From Circinella minor (Eukaryota > Mucoromycota > Mucoromycetes > Mucorales > Lichtheimiaceae): 64,000 bases of DNA. The stretch spans positions 1-64,000 of the forward strand of contig JAEPRB010000157.1 in the NCBI GenBank assembly GCA_016758965.1, read 5' to 3'. The stretch's first letter is position 1. The number at the start of each line of letters is the position of its first letter. A model generated the notes under the pieces. The model was not told the origin of the DNA, made no database searches, and worked only from the letters and a program-made list of their open reading frames with translations. A program made the position numbers and the translations under genes. This document shows positions 23,299 to 33,515 of the stretch, in pieces.

Positions 23299-25058
23299 TT
23301 AAAGGCCGTGATGATGAAATTCTGTTTCATTCGTTGGATTTTTATCTCTTAAAACACGTGCGATAATATCATTATTAATATCTTCAATTGAACGTCCTTT
23401 TGTTTCAGGTACAAAAAGATAGGTGAGAAGAGTAGATAACGTAAGAGAGATACCAAATATTAAAAATGCATAAGAATGAATGCTTTCCAATAAACTGGGA
23501 AACATTAATGCTACACCAAAATTTGATAACCAGTTTGCTCCTGTTGCCAAGGCTGTTACTCTGGAGGTTGCACGTGTAGGTGTTAGTTCTGATGTTAATA
23601 ACCAAGGGATGGGACCTAGACCAATAGCAAATGCAGATATAAAAAGCATCACTGCTGTACTTGTTAAAGCGGGTATATTGAAGTGACCACTGATCACGAG
23701 TAATGTGGCGCTTATGGCACCTACACTTTGGGCAAGCAAAAGTAAAAATCGACGACCACATCGTTCGACAAGATAAACAGATAATACGGTTACTATTAAA
23801 TTCACCGCGGAACCGATAAAAGCTAATTGACGTGCTTGATCAACTCCATAAGATTGACGAAAAATGATGGTCGAATAATACATGACTCCATTGACACCAG
23901 AAAATTGTTGGGCGATATGTAGCATCATAATCGTAAGTGTAACATATCGCAAGTGTGGGTCACGTAAAATATCTCTAAAACTACATGTTTCGTCACTTGT
24001 TTGAGAATCCTTCAAAACAAATGTATCAGTATTGGCTATTATTGCTTGTTCTTTTGTAACTCCCTTTTCTTTTTCGATAGTAGTAGTAGTGGTAGTATCA
24101 TCATCAACAGTGTTCACTGCCTTGCGTTGGCCTTGAATGATATCGTCCAATTCATACTCAATATTGTATTGTGGACCACGCAAAACTTGTAGTGCTTTTC
24201 TGGCTTCATCATGCTTGTTGACGGAAACAAGATATCGAGGTGATTCTACAAGGAATGGGACAAGCATAATTTGAAGAAGGGCTGGAACTGCTACAAGACT
24301 ATAATTAATTCGCCAGAGTGGAACAGAAGAAAGGAAAATTCCTACAGCATTGGATGCGAGTATACCGCAAACAATCATAAGTCTATATACACATATTAAA
24401 TGGTCAATGAAAGCGATGATATTTGTAGTATGTACGAAAGTTAGAACAACAACAACAACAACAAAAAAATGATTGAAAAAAAAAAACATACTGATTGCAA
24501 ACACCCATTGCACCACGAAAAAGAATAGTAGAGACTTCACCATTGTATGTTGGCGTAGCAACTGATCCCATTCCACAAGAAATGCCCGCTAAAAATCGTC
24601 CAAATCCAAACATTGCAGGCGAAGTGGAAAGACCCATTATAATAGCACCGACTAACCAACCCACATTCGATAATGCGATTGTTGCTTTTCGTCCCAACAT
24701 CGTCATTGCAGGTTCTGCAAGAAAGCTTGCTATCAGTGCACCAATACAAAATATAGAAACAACGATTCCCCTAGTGTACATATAATCCAATTATTAGATT
24801 TTTATATATAGTAATAATAGCATTACATATTTGAAGACCCTAAAAAATACTTTACCATATGGAAGAACTCATGGGTAAACAATCAGGTAAATTCTTATTA
24901 TTATCATGTGCACTACCATTTACACAATTATGAGTTGATTCTGCAGGTAAATTGGGAGAACCAATTGTCCAACCCATACTAAACGATCCAATACATGATA
25001 TGAATACACATAAAACAGTTCGTATTGGATATTGTGCTTGGCGAGAATCTTTCTCCAT
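23299..25058 (-). CDS. MFS sugar transporter (hexose-transporter family)
   Basis: Three exons (24856-25058, 24492-24770, 23299-24382) give 521 aa. Sugar-porter signatures are in order: GWTIGSPNLP in helix 1, LGRKAT in loop 2-3, ESPRYL after helix 6, QQFSGVNGVMYYS in helix 7, ERCGRR in loop 8-9 and PETKGRS after helix 12. The QQ-x-SG-x-N box contacts hexose in GLUT/HXT proteins. The central loop carries a Thr/Asp-rich insert (VDDDTTTTTTIEKEKG), expected to be cytosolic. It most likely imports glucose or another hexose at the plasma membrane; the exact sugar cannot be inferred. The first exon opens with a short cytosolic tail. Confidence 0.92.
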
Positions 25059-25465
25059 GTGTTATTAAAAAAATAGTTATGTGTGTGTTGAAAAATTAAC
25101 CAGTAGTATGTATAAAAGCAATTTAAGAAAAAGAGATAAAATGAAACGTAGTAAAAAGCCATGGAAGAGATCAAAAATTATTTTATTCAATTCCCCTCGC
25201 GACAATTACTCTTATTATGTTTGTTTGGTTTCTATAAGCAATCCAAATTAGTAAATTAGAGAGGTTATTATTATTGACGTAAAAATACTTTATTTGATTT
25301 TTGTTCTTTTGAAAAGGTAAAAAATAAAAAATAAACATAGCAAACAGTATAGTAGAAATATAATAATGACTTCTATTATTACCGATACATAATATAAAAT
25401 AACCAAATGGATGAACTAAATGATAAAATTATAAGGGGATTTGCTGAGAAAAAAAAAGCAATTAA
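25059..25465. other. Promoter region of the sugar transporter
   Basis: A 407-bp AT-rich spacer between the transporter start and the stop of the Skt5-like gene, both on the minus strand. It holds one gene's promoter and the other's 3' UTR. No other feature is seen. Confidence 0.55.
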
Positions 25466-27757
25466 TTATGTTTTTTTACATAGTGAAATTTTTCTTAATG
25501 GCCATGATGCTACAGCTTCCTTTTTAAGTTCCCGTAAACGTTGAACCTTTTTTTCGACTGTCTTCTTTTCTAATGGCCAGGACGCTATTGCTCCTTTTTT
25601 AAGTTCCTGTAAACTTTGAATTATTTTTTCAGTCCTCTTCTTCTTTTTTACTGGACATGATGCTGTTTCTTCCTTTTTAAGTTCTCGTAAACGATGGATA
25701 GCCAATTTATCATTATTGGCAGCTGCAATATGTAACCATTCTACCGCCAACTTTTTATCTACCTCCACTCCTATACCAAACTCATAAAATATGGCCAATG
25801 CATACATGGCCCTTGTATGACCGTTTTCAGCTGCTTGTCTTGCCCATCGATACGCTAAATCCGAATTTTGTGGAGCATGAATCGCCATGGTACCTTTAAG
25901 ATGCCAAGTTGACATTAAAAATTGTGCATCTGCATGTCCTTGAAAAGCTGCTTTTGTTGCCCAAATCACTGCTAATCGTTCATCCGTTGGAATATCTAGA
26001 TGACCAGATTCACAGGCCAATGCCAATCGATATTGGGATGGTGCATATCCAAGATCTGCTGCTTGCATAAATACTTCGCGAGCAAAGGCAATATCAGGTA
26101 CCAATGCAAATCCTGTGGTTTCAAAAGCGCAACCTAATGTATGCAAAGCTTCTAGATCCGGATCATCAGGGGTTCGTTGAACAGCACGTTTAAGCCAAGA
26201 AACACCTTCACGTCGACTATCAGGTGATTGGCTTGCATCAGTTAAAACCATTCCTAGTTTATACATGGCTGGAGCGAATCCCATCTTGGCCGATTTCTTC
26301 AAATATTCAAATGCACGTCGAGAGTTTTGCTTAGTTCCAGCACCCACTTCATAACATACTGCAACTCGATACGTACATTCTGGATGATGTTGTTTAGAAC
26401 CAAGCCAATAACAGTTGAATGCCTTTTCAGGATTGAATGTAACACCATGCGCACCAGTTCCATAACAATTACCAAGAACAAATTGTGCATCTGGATGACC
26501 TGGTTTTGCCATACCTTGTGATTTAGCTAATTTCATCAGTAATTTGACGGCAGCAATAGAAAGGTCGTTGTTTTTTATATCGTCTTTGGGTAACGTGGAT
26601 AATTTGTTCAAGATATAGGTAGCACACTGCACCTTAAGCACGAAATCTGGGGTTACCATGGCATCTTTATAAAGTCGAACCAATCGTTCGTATATTGGAA
26701 GCTGTGGACGGGCTCTTGTAGCTCGGAAGACGGCTAATGCTTGATCGGAAACGTTGGTTGAGGTATTATCTTCAACACCAGGAGTAACTGTAGTATCATC
26801 AGGATTCGTAGGTGCATTAGCACTATGATGATTCCGCAAAGGTGAATTGTTGTGGCTGTTATTGGTACTATTGCTCCTATTGCTCGATGGTGTTACAAAA
26901 GTTCTTGGTGTTGATTGTGCTGTTGGAGAAGTTGTAGCAGGAGCAGTATCATACTCTGATTTTTCTGTCATTGCCCTATCATCTCCGCCGCTGCTACTAT
27001 CCATTTCATCAAGATCAGCATTTACGTCATAATAACGCGTCTGACGATTACTATATATACTACTGCTGTTACTCCTGTTACTGCTACTGCTATCTTTATC
27101 TTCTTTATAATGCTGATACTGACTGACATTGTTTTCAGTTCTATTGTTGTAATGATTGTGACTGTTGAAATATTGATTATTCATACTTTCTTTGTTACTA
27201 ATTAGATGACAATCATAATTATTAGTACGATTTTTTTCACCATCCTTATTACAGTCTTTGTGTGATTGTTGGCTATCGTGACGTTGTTGTGCTGAAATGA
27301 CTTTTTTTGAGTGAGATTCATTATTGTCGTTGCTGTCTCTTTCAACAGATCTACGTACTCGACGTGCCGCTCCAGGAGCATCATGACGTTTAAGATGAAT
27401 TCGAGGATACTCCTTTAATTGATCACTGGAGGCTAATGTCAGGCTTTGGCCAATATTAATTTCTGGGAGTGGTTTATTAATGTTGAGAAATCTACTATGA
27501 TTTGGTGCTGTGGATTCATTACCGCCCACAATAGCTTTATTGACTTTGGCAGATGGTATCATTGTTCGGTCTTTTGCTATTGTTCTGTTGCTGTAATTGT
27601 CACTGACGATTGGGTTATCGAATTCCGAAGTCAAATGATTATCATTCATATTCTGATCGTTGTTAGCAGTATCTTTCTCATGATCATGAAATTTCTTGAC
27701 TACACCGGCGGATGAGATCATTCTTTTTCGTGCTTCGTATAAGAAATCCATCTTCAC
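25466..27757 (-). CDS. Sel1-repeat protein of the Skt5/Chs4 chitin synthase-activator type
   Basis: Intronless 763-aa protein. Residues about 1-330 are Ser/Asn/His-rich and disordered. From about 345 the conserved Skt5 start is seen (ALAVFRATRARPQLPIYERL), followed by about seven Sel1-like repeats, e.g. HPDAQFVLGNCYGTGAHGV, MGFAPAMYKLGMVL and NGHTRAMYALAIFYEFGIGV. Skt5/Chs4 proteins activate chitin synthase III at septa and bud necks (family knowledge). Known Skt5 proteins often end in a CaaX farnesylation box. Here the end is KISLCKKT, with no CaaX. Instead the last 75 residues are three degenerate copies of an R-L-R-E-L-K-K unit (listed separately). So it may be a paralogue or an altered C-terminus. 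Confidence 0.88.
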   Translation of the reverse strand: MKMDFLYEARKRMISSAGVVKKFHDHEKDTANNDQNMNDNHLTSEFDNPIVSDNYSNRTIAKDRTMIPSAKVNKAIVGGNESTAPNHSRFLNINKPLPEINIGQSLTLASSDQLKEYPRIHLKRHDAPGAARRVRRSVERDSNDNNESHSKKVISAQQRHDSQQSHKDCNKDGEKNRTNNYDCHLISNKESMNNQYFNSHNHYNNRTENNVSQYQHYKEDKDSSSSNRSNSSSIYSNRQTRYYDVNADLDEMDSSSGGDDRAMTEKSEYDTAPATTSPTAQSTPRTFVTPSSNRSNSTNNSHNNSPLRNHHSANAPTNPDDTTVTPGVEDNTSTNVSDQALAVFRATRARPQLPIYERLVRLYKDAMVTPDFVLKVQCATYILNKLSTLPKDDIKNNDLSIAAVKLLMKLAKSQGMAKPGHPDAQFVLGNCYGTGAHGVTFNPEKAFNCYWLGSKQHHPECTYRVAVCYEVGAGTKQNSRRAFEYLKKSAKMGFAPAMYKLGMVLTDASQSPDSRREGVSWLKRAVQRTPDDPDLEALHTLGCAFETTGFALVPDIAFAREVFMQAADLGYAPSQYRLALACESGHLDIPTDERLAVIWATKAAFQGHADAQFLMSTWHLKGTMAIHAPQNSDLAYRWARQAAENGHTRAMYALAIFYEFGIGVEVDKKLAVEWLHIAAANNDKLAIHRLRELKKEETASCPVKKKKRTEKIIQSLQELKKGAIASWPLEKKTVEKKVQRLRELKKEAVASWPLRKISLCKKT
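25490..25715 (-). repeat. Three degenerate 75-78 bp direct repeats at the 3' end of the Skt5-like gene
   Basis: The box TTAAGTTCxxGTAAAC recurs at about 25524, 25599 and 25677. It encodes L-R/Q-E-L-K-K followed by (T/I/V)AS(C/W)P(V/L). The three units are 25-26 codons long and keep the frame, which points to tandem duplication of the last Sel1-helix segment. Confidence 0.75.
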
Positions 27758-30579
27758 CCACTTTTACTCCTTGCGTAACCTTGCTTGTCAAAAATTTCGA
27801 AACAAAAAAATAAAATAAAAAAAAGTTGACAGAATTGAAAAGAAGAACGAACAATAGGATAATTGTAAACAATCTAGATTGAATGTTAGAAAAATAAAAT
27901 ATAACTAGGATCAAAAAAAAAAGAGTAATATTCCTTTTCATTGATAACAAAGTTCATATTAAAATTTCTTTTTATTTGTTATCATGTACCCCCCCCCCCG
28001 CCACACACATAAAAACAAGCTATATATCCCTCTTCTCCCCCTTTTTTTCATTGATCATTTCCTCCCTAAATAGAATAAAAAAAGTGATTTTCCACATCAA
28101 CTTGACAACATCATATGAAAAAAAAAAATTATAAAAAAAATTAAATAATTATTTACTGCATTTGTAGCAAATTAAACCATTTTATTCAACGAAAAAATAA
28201 AAGAAAAATTGGGTCACTTTGTTGTTCTTGATATGATATATAAAAGAGAGTTTTTGATTAATATTAGTAGTTTTGTTTGAGTATCCTATAAGACGGAACA
28301 AGAAAAAATATATTATATATTACTGAGTAATGCGCCACTTTGAAAGGAAAAAGGTACGTCTCTTTTTTTCTTTTGCATATAATAGGCAGGTCAAAACAAA
28401 ACATAATAAACAAAAAGAAATGAAAGAAAAGAATAATTTAACCTCGCCAGTCTCGTATTTCCATACAAACATGATTAAGCAACAAATAAAAATAAAAATA
28501 CTAATAACACATTCTTAAACTGGCGTTGCTCCTAGTATATTATATATCGTATGTCAGAGTAGTAGATTAGATCAAGTTCACTTTATTTGTTTGATCATAA
28601 TAAGACTTACATATTAATCATCTAAAGAATCCAAAAGAAAGTAAGTGCTTCACAGAAGTTATTATTAGGCTTACGTATTATTTTTGAATGTAAATATGGG
28701 TATTTCAAGTGAAAAGTCGACTATAATCCTATAATACCAATCCTCATGCATGTCATTTAGAAGAAAGAGTTAGTATCATCCAAATTTTTCTTTTTGTGTA
28801 TTCTCTCATATTATATATGGTATCATGCGGTATTAATACTCATTTTTTAAAGATACATATATACTTTTTTTTGATATACGTAAACTATATCAAGCTTTTT
28901 TTATGTAATATATTCGTTAGTTCCCTACTTGTGTATTTTTATTTTCTCTAATAAATTATATACCACCAATCTTAGACACAAGTATTTTTTTTTCTAATAT
29001 TGTATTTTGTTAGTACGTACGTAAGTATAATAACCCCCACGTAAGTTACTAGATAAAATACATACATGTATTAGGTGCAAGGTAATTCGACATTTCATGA
29101 CAATCAATATGATTTTTTTTAAACATTATAAGCAACAAGATGTCTCATGATATTATTACGTACACTATAATCATTAGAGAATAGTGTTGCTAGATGAGGT
29201 ACACTTACGTTTGATACAAGAAATTCAATCGTGATACGTATTTTTCATTTTAAGAAATAATGTGATGCATTAAAATAATAAGAAAATCACATTTTTGTTT
29301 GAATCAATAGAGGCCAAAAACAGAGTATAGCAATGTAACTAAGAAAAATCAAACCACATGTCATACTCCCTAGAGACTGTAGAGATGTATTTTATTTGGG
29401 TCAATCGGATAGTAAAACAAATTAAAGTGTGGCCATTGATATTTTAACTATATAAATTGCTGTTACCTTTCTACATACCGGAAATTTTCCGTGACAATGA
29501 TTTCATTGAAAATTACAGAGGATCTACCAGGTCCGTGTACACATTGGTAATATTGTTCCCACTTTCCTTCATGCAACTTTAAAGTATATATCTTCTTTCC
29601 TCAGTCTAAAAATATAACGTACTCTTATCTGTCCCCTTCTATACATTACCAATAAACAATTACATTTTTTTAGTCATTGATCTTTGTACGTACTCTATAA
29701 CTCTAACCATTGAAAACATCGTCGTTATTTATAGTGGAAATAGAATCAGCTTTACGGCAAACTTATTGACACTATAATAAGGTATCCGATAAAAAGGAAT
29801 TCTTTGCATATAGTTTGTTATCTACGTACGGATTTGTCAAGATATAGCTTTCCATTTTATCGCACAATATGAATCAAAGATTATGAAAATAATCCTATAT
29901 TTTCAATATTCTCATGTAAACTGTCCGCTAAGAATAAATGTAACTATGTATCAAAATCAATGCCTTCATAATTTTTGATAATATCTATATACTGGTATCA
30001 AATTTTGAAGATTAGATAAATAATCACTACATTTCATATTTATATATTTGATTCATTCTTTATTCTTTTTTTTTCTTTGCATAAAATTCAAATATTGAGT
30101 TTCTGACATGCGTATTTTTCTCGCGGATACTTATTTGTTTGATATGCGCATCTATGATCAAAGAAAAAACGTTGTATACGAAACGTACATATACTTTTCA
30201 TATCTGCTATATATATCGCATGACTTTAAGATTTATTTTTTTGTTTATTGTGGGCACAACTGTGCTTGCTGTTATCTATGAATAAATAAGACTGTTGATC
30301 GTTATTGGGAGGATTAATAATGCTTATACATTTTATAATAAAGAAAATAAACTATAAAAATTGTTCTTATGCTCATGATCTAATTTTTTTCAAATTAATG
30401 GAAGAAACACTGCTTCTGTGGTAACAGATTTGCTTATAAATGGAAGGGGGGATGTGCATAAACAAGTTCTGAATTGTCTATTTTATATACGGACTTTGAA
30501 ACTCACCACTGGCGCAATAATATGGAGGAATTGAGCAAAGTGATGCTCCTCCCTTTCTCGCGCCTTTGCTAGTAGCAGT
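27758..30579. other. 2.8-kb gene-free stretch upstream of eS27
   Basis: AT-rich, with poly(A), poly(C) (27988-27996) and poly(T) runs. Frames in it are short and unlike protein. It must contain the Skt5-like promoter on the left and the eS27 promoter on the right (CT-rich leader at 30546-30570). I see no other gene. Confidence 0.55.
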
Positions 30580-31444
30580 ATGACTGTAAGTAATCATATA
30601 TTAAAGGAACTAAAGGGCTATATATCTTTCAGATGCAAAAGGGGGGAAAAGACGGGTATAGATGGATAAATAATATCGATGGATGGATTGAGAAAACGGA
30701 TGGATTCAACAAATCAAAAAAAAAAAAAATACGACGACAAACGATTATGAACCGAATCCGACATTTATAATTTTCGAAAAAAAAAAAAAAGATTCTCGCA
30801 GCAACTTACATTATCCTTTTTTTTACGCATATATTATACGAACCGAGAAATTGAATCCATTTATACAACCCTCCTTTTTCTATTCTCTTAATTTTTGCAT
30901 TGAAAGAAAGAAAGCTCTTTTCAAGTTTCTTTCAATATCATCTATATACGTATACATACAAATGGGGATTGTAAACTAACTTACACTTAATTTGAATAGT
31001 TGGCTGTCGACCTTTTAAACCCCACCGTTGAGCACGAGAAGCGTTGCCACAAGAAGAAGAGACTTGTTGCCTCTCCCAACTCTTACTTCATGGATGTCAA
31101 GTGCCCTGGTAATTTTTTATTCATTTGATAGCGTTGGAATTTCTAGGAAAAATGGTAAATAGAATATTAATTTTGTTATTACTCTACTATTAGGTTGTTT
31201 GAACATCAGCACTGTCTTCAGCCACGCACAAACTGTTGTTTTGTGCTCCTCGTGCGGTACCGTTTTGTGCCAACCCACTGGTGGTCGTGCACGTTTGACC
31301 GAAGGTATGTTTTAAGTTTTTTTTTTTTTTTTTGGTTATTTCGTGTGGATAAAAAATGAAAATAACATATATTCAAGTATGGCATACTAATAATACTTTA
31401 TTATGATCATTACAGGTTCTTCCTTCCGCAGAAAGCTCAACTAA
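30580..31444 (+). CDS. RPS27: Cytosolic 40S ribosomal protein eS27
   Basis: Four exons (30580-30585, 31000-31108, 31194-31304, 31416-31444) give exactly 84 aa, the universal eS27 length. The first coding exon is just six bases (ATGACT, Met-Thr), followed by a GTAAGT donor and a 414-nt intron. This start is chosen because Met-Thr/Pro-Leu-Ala is the conserved N-terminus. The nearer ATG at 30962 would leave only a 29-nt intron. The zinc finger is C-P-G-C with C-S-S-C, inside [19 protein letters not shown], and the protein ends SSFRRKLN. Codons are C-ending as in highly expressed genes. A long first intron right after the start is typical for fungal ribosomal protein genes. Confidence 0.95.
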
Positions 31445-31790
31445 ATTTAAAGCAGTTGTTATTATGGATGTTTTAGTGTTGTGAAACAGCAATAGGCATT
31501 TTTTTTGTGCTTCTCGTGTCTCTCTTTTCTCTTTTTTTTTATTAAAGCAAGAAATGATATTCGAGCTCCAAATTGTAATATATAATGTATTATTTTTTTA
31601 TAGTGTTTGTGTTTTAAGTGGGTGTTGTGTATGGCTGTTGTGGTATTAATTGACGTATTTTTTTTTTAATTGTTCGTCGTGGTCTCTAAGATCACAAATT
31701 TAAACTAAGTTCAAAATATCGAAAGTTTTCTATTTGTTATTTTTCATTTTTTTTGTTTCTCTGGGCCCCTCCTGAGAGTGAGAGACGGAA
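31445..31790. other. Spacer between eS27 and SHE9
   Basis: The 3' UTR of eS27 with ATTAAA at 31541-31546, then a T-rich stretch that must serve as the SHE9 promoter. No gene is seen. Confidence 0.55.
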
Positions 31791-33176
31791 ATGGCATCTC
31801 GCCTAAAATCAATAACGTCGCTTGGTATTCGACTCTCTTCTCGACCAACAACGATCTTTACTTATAATACGAGACTATATATTGTTGCTACGCGACATTA
31901 TACACAAACTAATAATACCACCAATAATAATAACAACAATAACAACAACAACAATGACAATAGTAACATTAACAGACCACGGAACGATGAATTAGTAACT
32001 GCAGCAAATGAGTACCTGGCTAAACTTCAGGCTACCATTAAGCCAAGATTAACACCAGTTTTAACTAAAATGCAAACGGCTCGAAATACTTTAAAGAACA
32101 TTCGACAAGAAGTAAATGATCCTAAAGAAGCAATACAAAGAGCCGGGGTGGCCCTGAACCAGTTAACTGGATATGATCAAATTGAAGAAGTCAAGCGTAA
32201 AGTCACTAATCAAGGTAATTATTTGTTTATTCCTAATACAATATATCTGAGCCTTCTCCCTAGGCGATAAACTAAAAACTAAAATTAAAAAAATAATAAT
32301 AATATCTATTATTACTATAACTATTATTATCAAGCCACGGAATTTGAATCATCTCGAGACGAAGTTCAAGCAGCAAAGCGAGTATTTGAGGACGCCATTG
32401 AAACACGATCCAGCACTCAACGGGAAATTAATGAACTATTACAACGCAAACACATGTGGACTGGCGAAGACGTGACACGATTCACGGAATTGTATCGATT
32501 AGAACACGATCATTCTCGTGCTGAAATCACAGCCAAAGAACGCTATCAGCAAGCTGAAAAACAAATGGATAGAGAATACATGGCATTGGCCCAATCGATT
32601 ATGGAGCGTTATCACGAAGAACAACTTTGGAGTGACAAGATTCGAAGCGTAAGTACTTATGGTACTTGGGCATTGATGGTTGTCAATTTAATCTTGTTTG
32701 TTGCTGTGCAAATTGTTTTTGAACCATTGAAGCGAAAGCGACTTACCAATCGCTTCGAAGATTTATTGGTTACCACGGTGGCCGAGGAAGAAGGCAAATT
32801 TAAAGAATTGATGGATGAACGGGAAAAAGCGATTCAAGATCAACAAAAGTCAATCTTATTAGCTGTTGAGGAATTAGCAGCAAGTGTCAATATGGGTCAG
32901 CAATCTATTGAATCTAGATTTGATGCAGAACAACGTCGTATTCAAGAAGAAGCAGTACAATTATCATCCCGATCATCACCACCTACACCATCATGGCCAT
33001 CCACTTTGGAAGAAGGAGAAGTAATAGCAGAGGATATACCTATTGTTAATCCGACATTGCAACAACGTAATGAATCCGATATTGTTTTGAGCAAGAAAAC
33101 ACTTGCTCTTTATTCCATAGAAAGTGCTATTGCAGGAGGAATTGTCACAGCTTTAGCCATGTTCTTTTGGCAGTAA
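31791..33176 (+). CDS. SHE9: Mitochondrial inner-membrane morphology protein She9/Mdm33
   Basis: She9/Mdm33 is an inner-membrane protein that controls mitochondrial shape and inner-membrane fission (family knowledge). Two exons (31791-32214 and 32335-33176) give 421 aa. Residues 1-40 are Ser/Arg-rich without acids (MASRLKSITSLGIRLSSRP), a mitochondrial presequence, followed by a poly-Asn linker. The central coiled coil and the family signature are seen as RKHMWTGEDVTRFTELYR and REYMALAQSIMERYHEEQLW. The first transmembrane helix follows (TWALMVVNLILFVAVQIVF). A last helix at the C-terminus (SAIAGGIVTALAMFFW) gives the usual two-pass layout with the coiled coil in the matrix. It converges on FZO1. 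Confidence 0.93.
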
Positions 33177-33515
33177 AGAAAATATTATTTTCATCCTTTT
33201 TTATATTTAAATTATCGCCCAACTCTTTTTTTTTTTTGCATACTATTTTTTCTTCCCTTTTTTTTACTCACACATTTCACGCACGTACATACATAATAGA
33301 AACTTGTAAATTATTCATGTAATAATATATATCAGAAGACAACTTTATTTTGATATCACAAGTTTATAAGGTAAAATGGGGTACATATAAAGATATACTT
33401 ATAAGGGTTTGTGGGAAGGAATTCAACTATATGTGTCCTTGTGTATTATTTGGGGGAATGATAAATGAGGACAAAAGCAAAGATTTTTTTTGTTGTATAG
33501 AAAACAATAATGCAT
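33177..33515. other. Convergent 3' spacer between SHE9 and FZO1
   Basis: 339 bp holding both 3' UTRs. AT-rich, with no separate gene seen. Confidence 0.6.

Noticed and set aside
30962..30999. ATG at 30962 as the eS27 start
   Set aside because: It would need a 29-nt intron and give Met-Gly-Ile-Leu-Ala. The ATGACT exon at 30580 gives the conserved N-terminus and exactly 84 aa.
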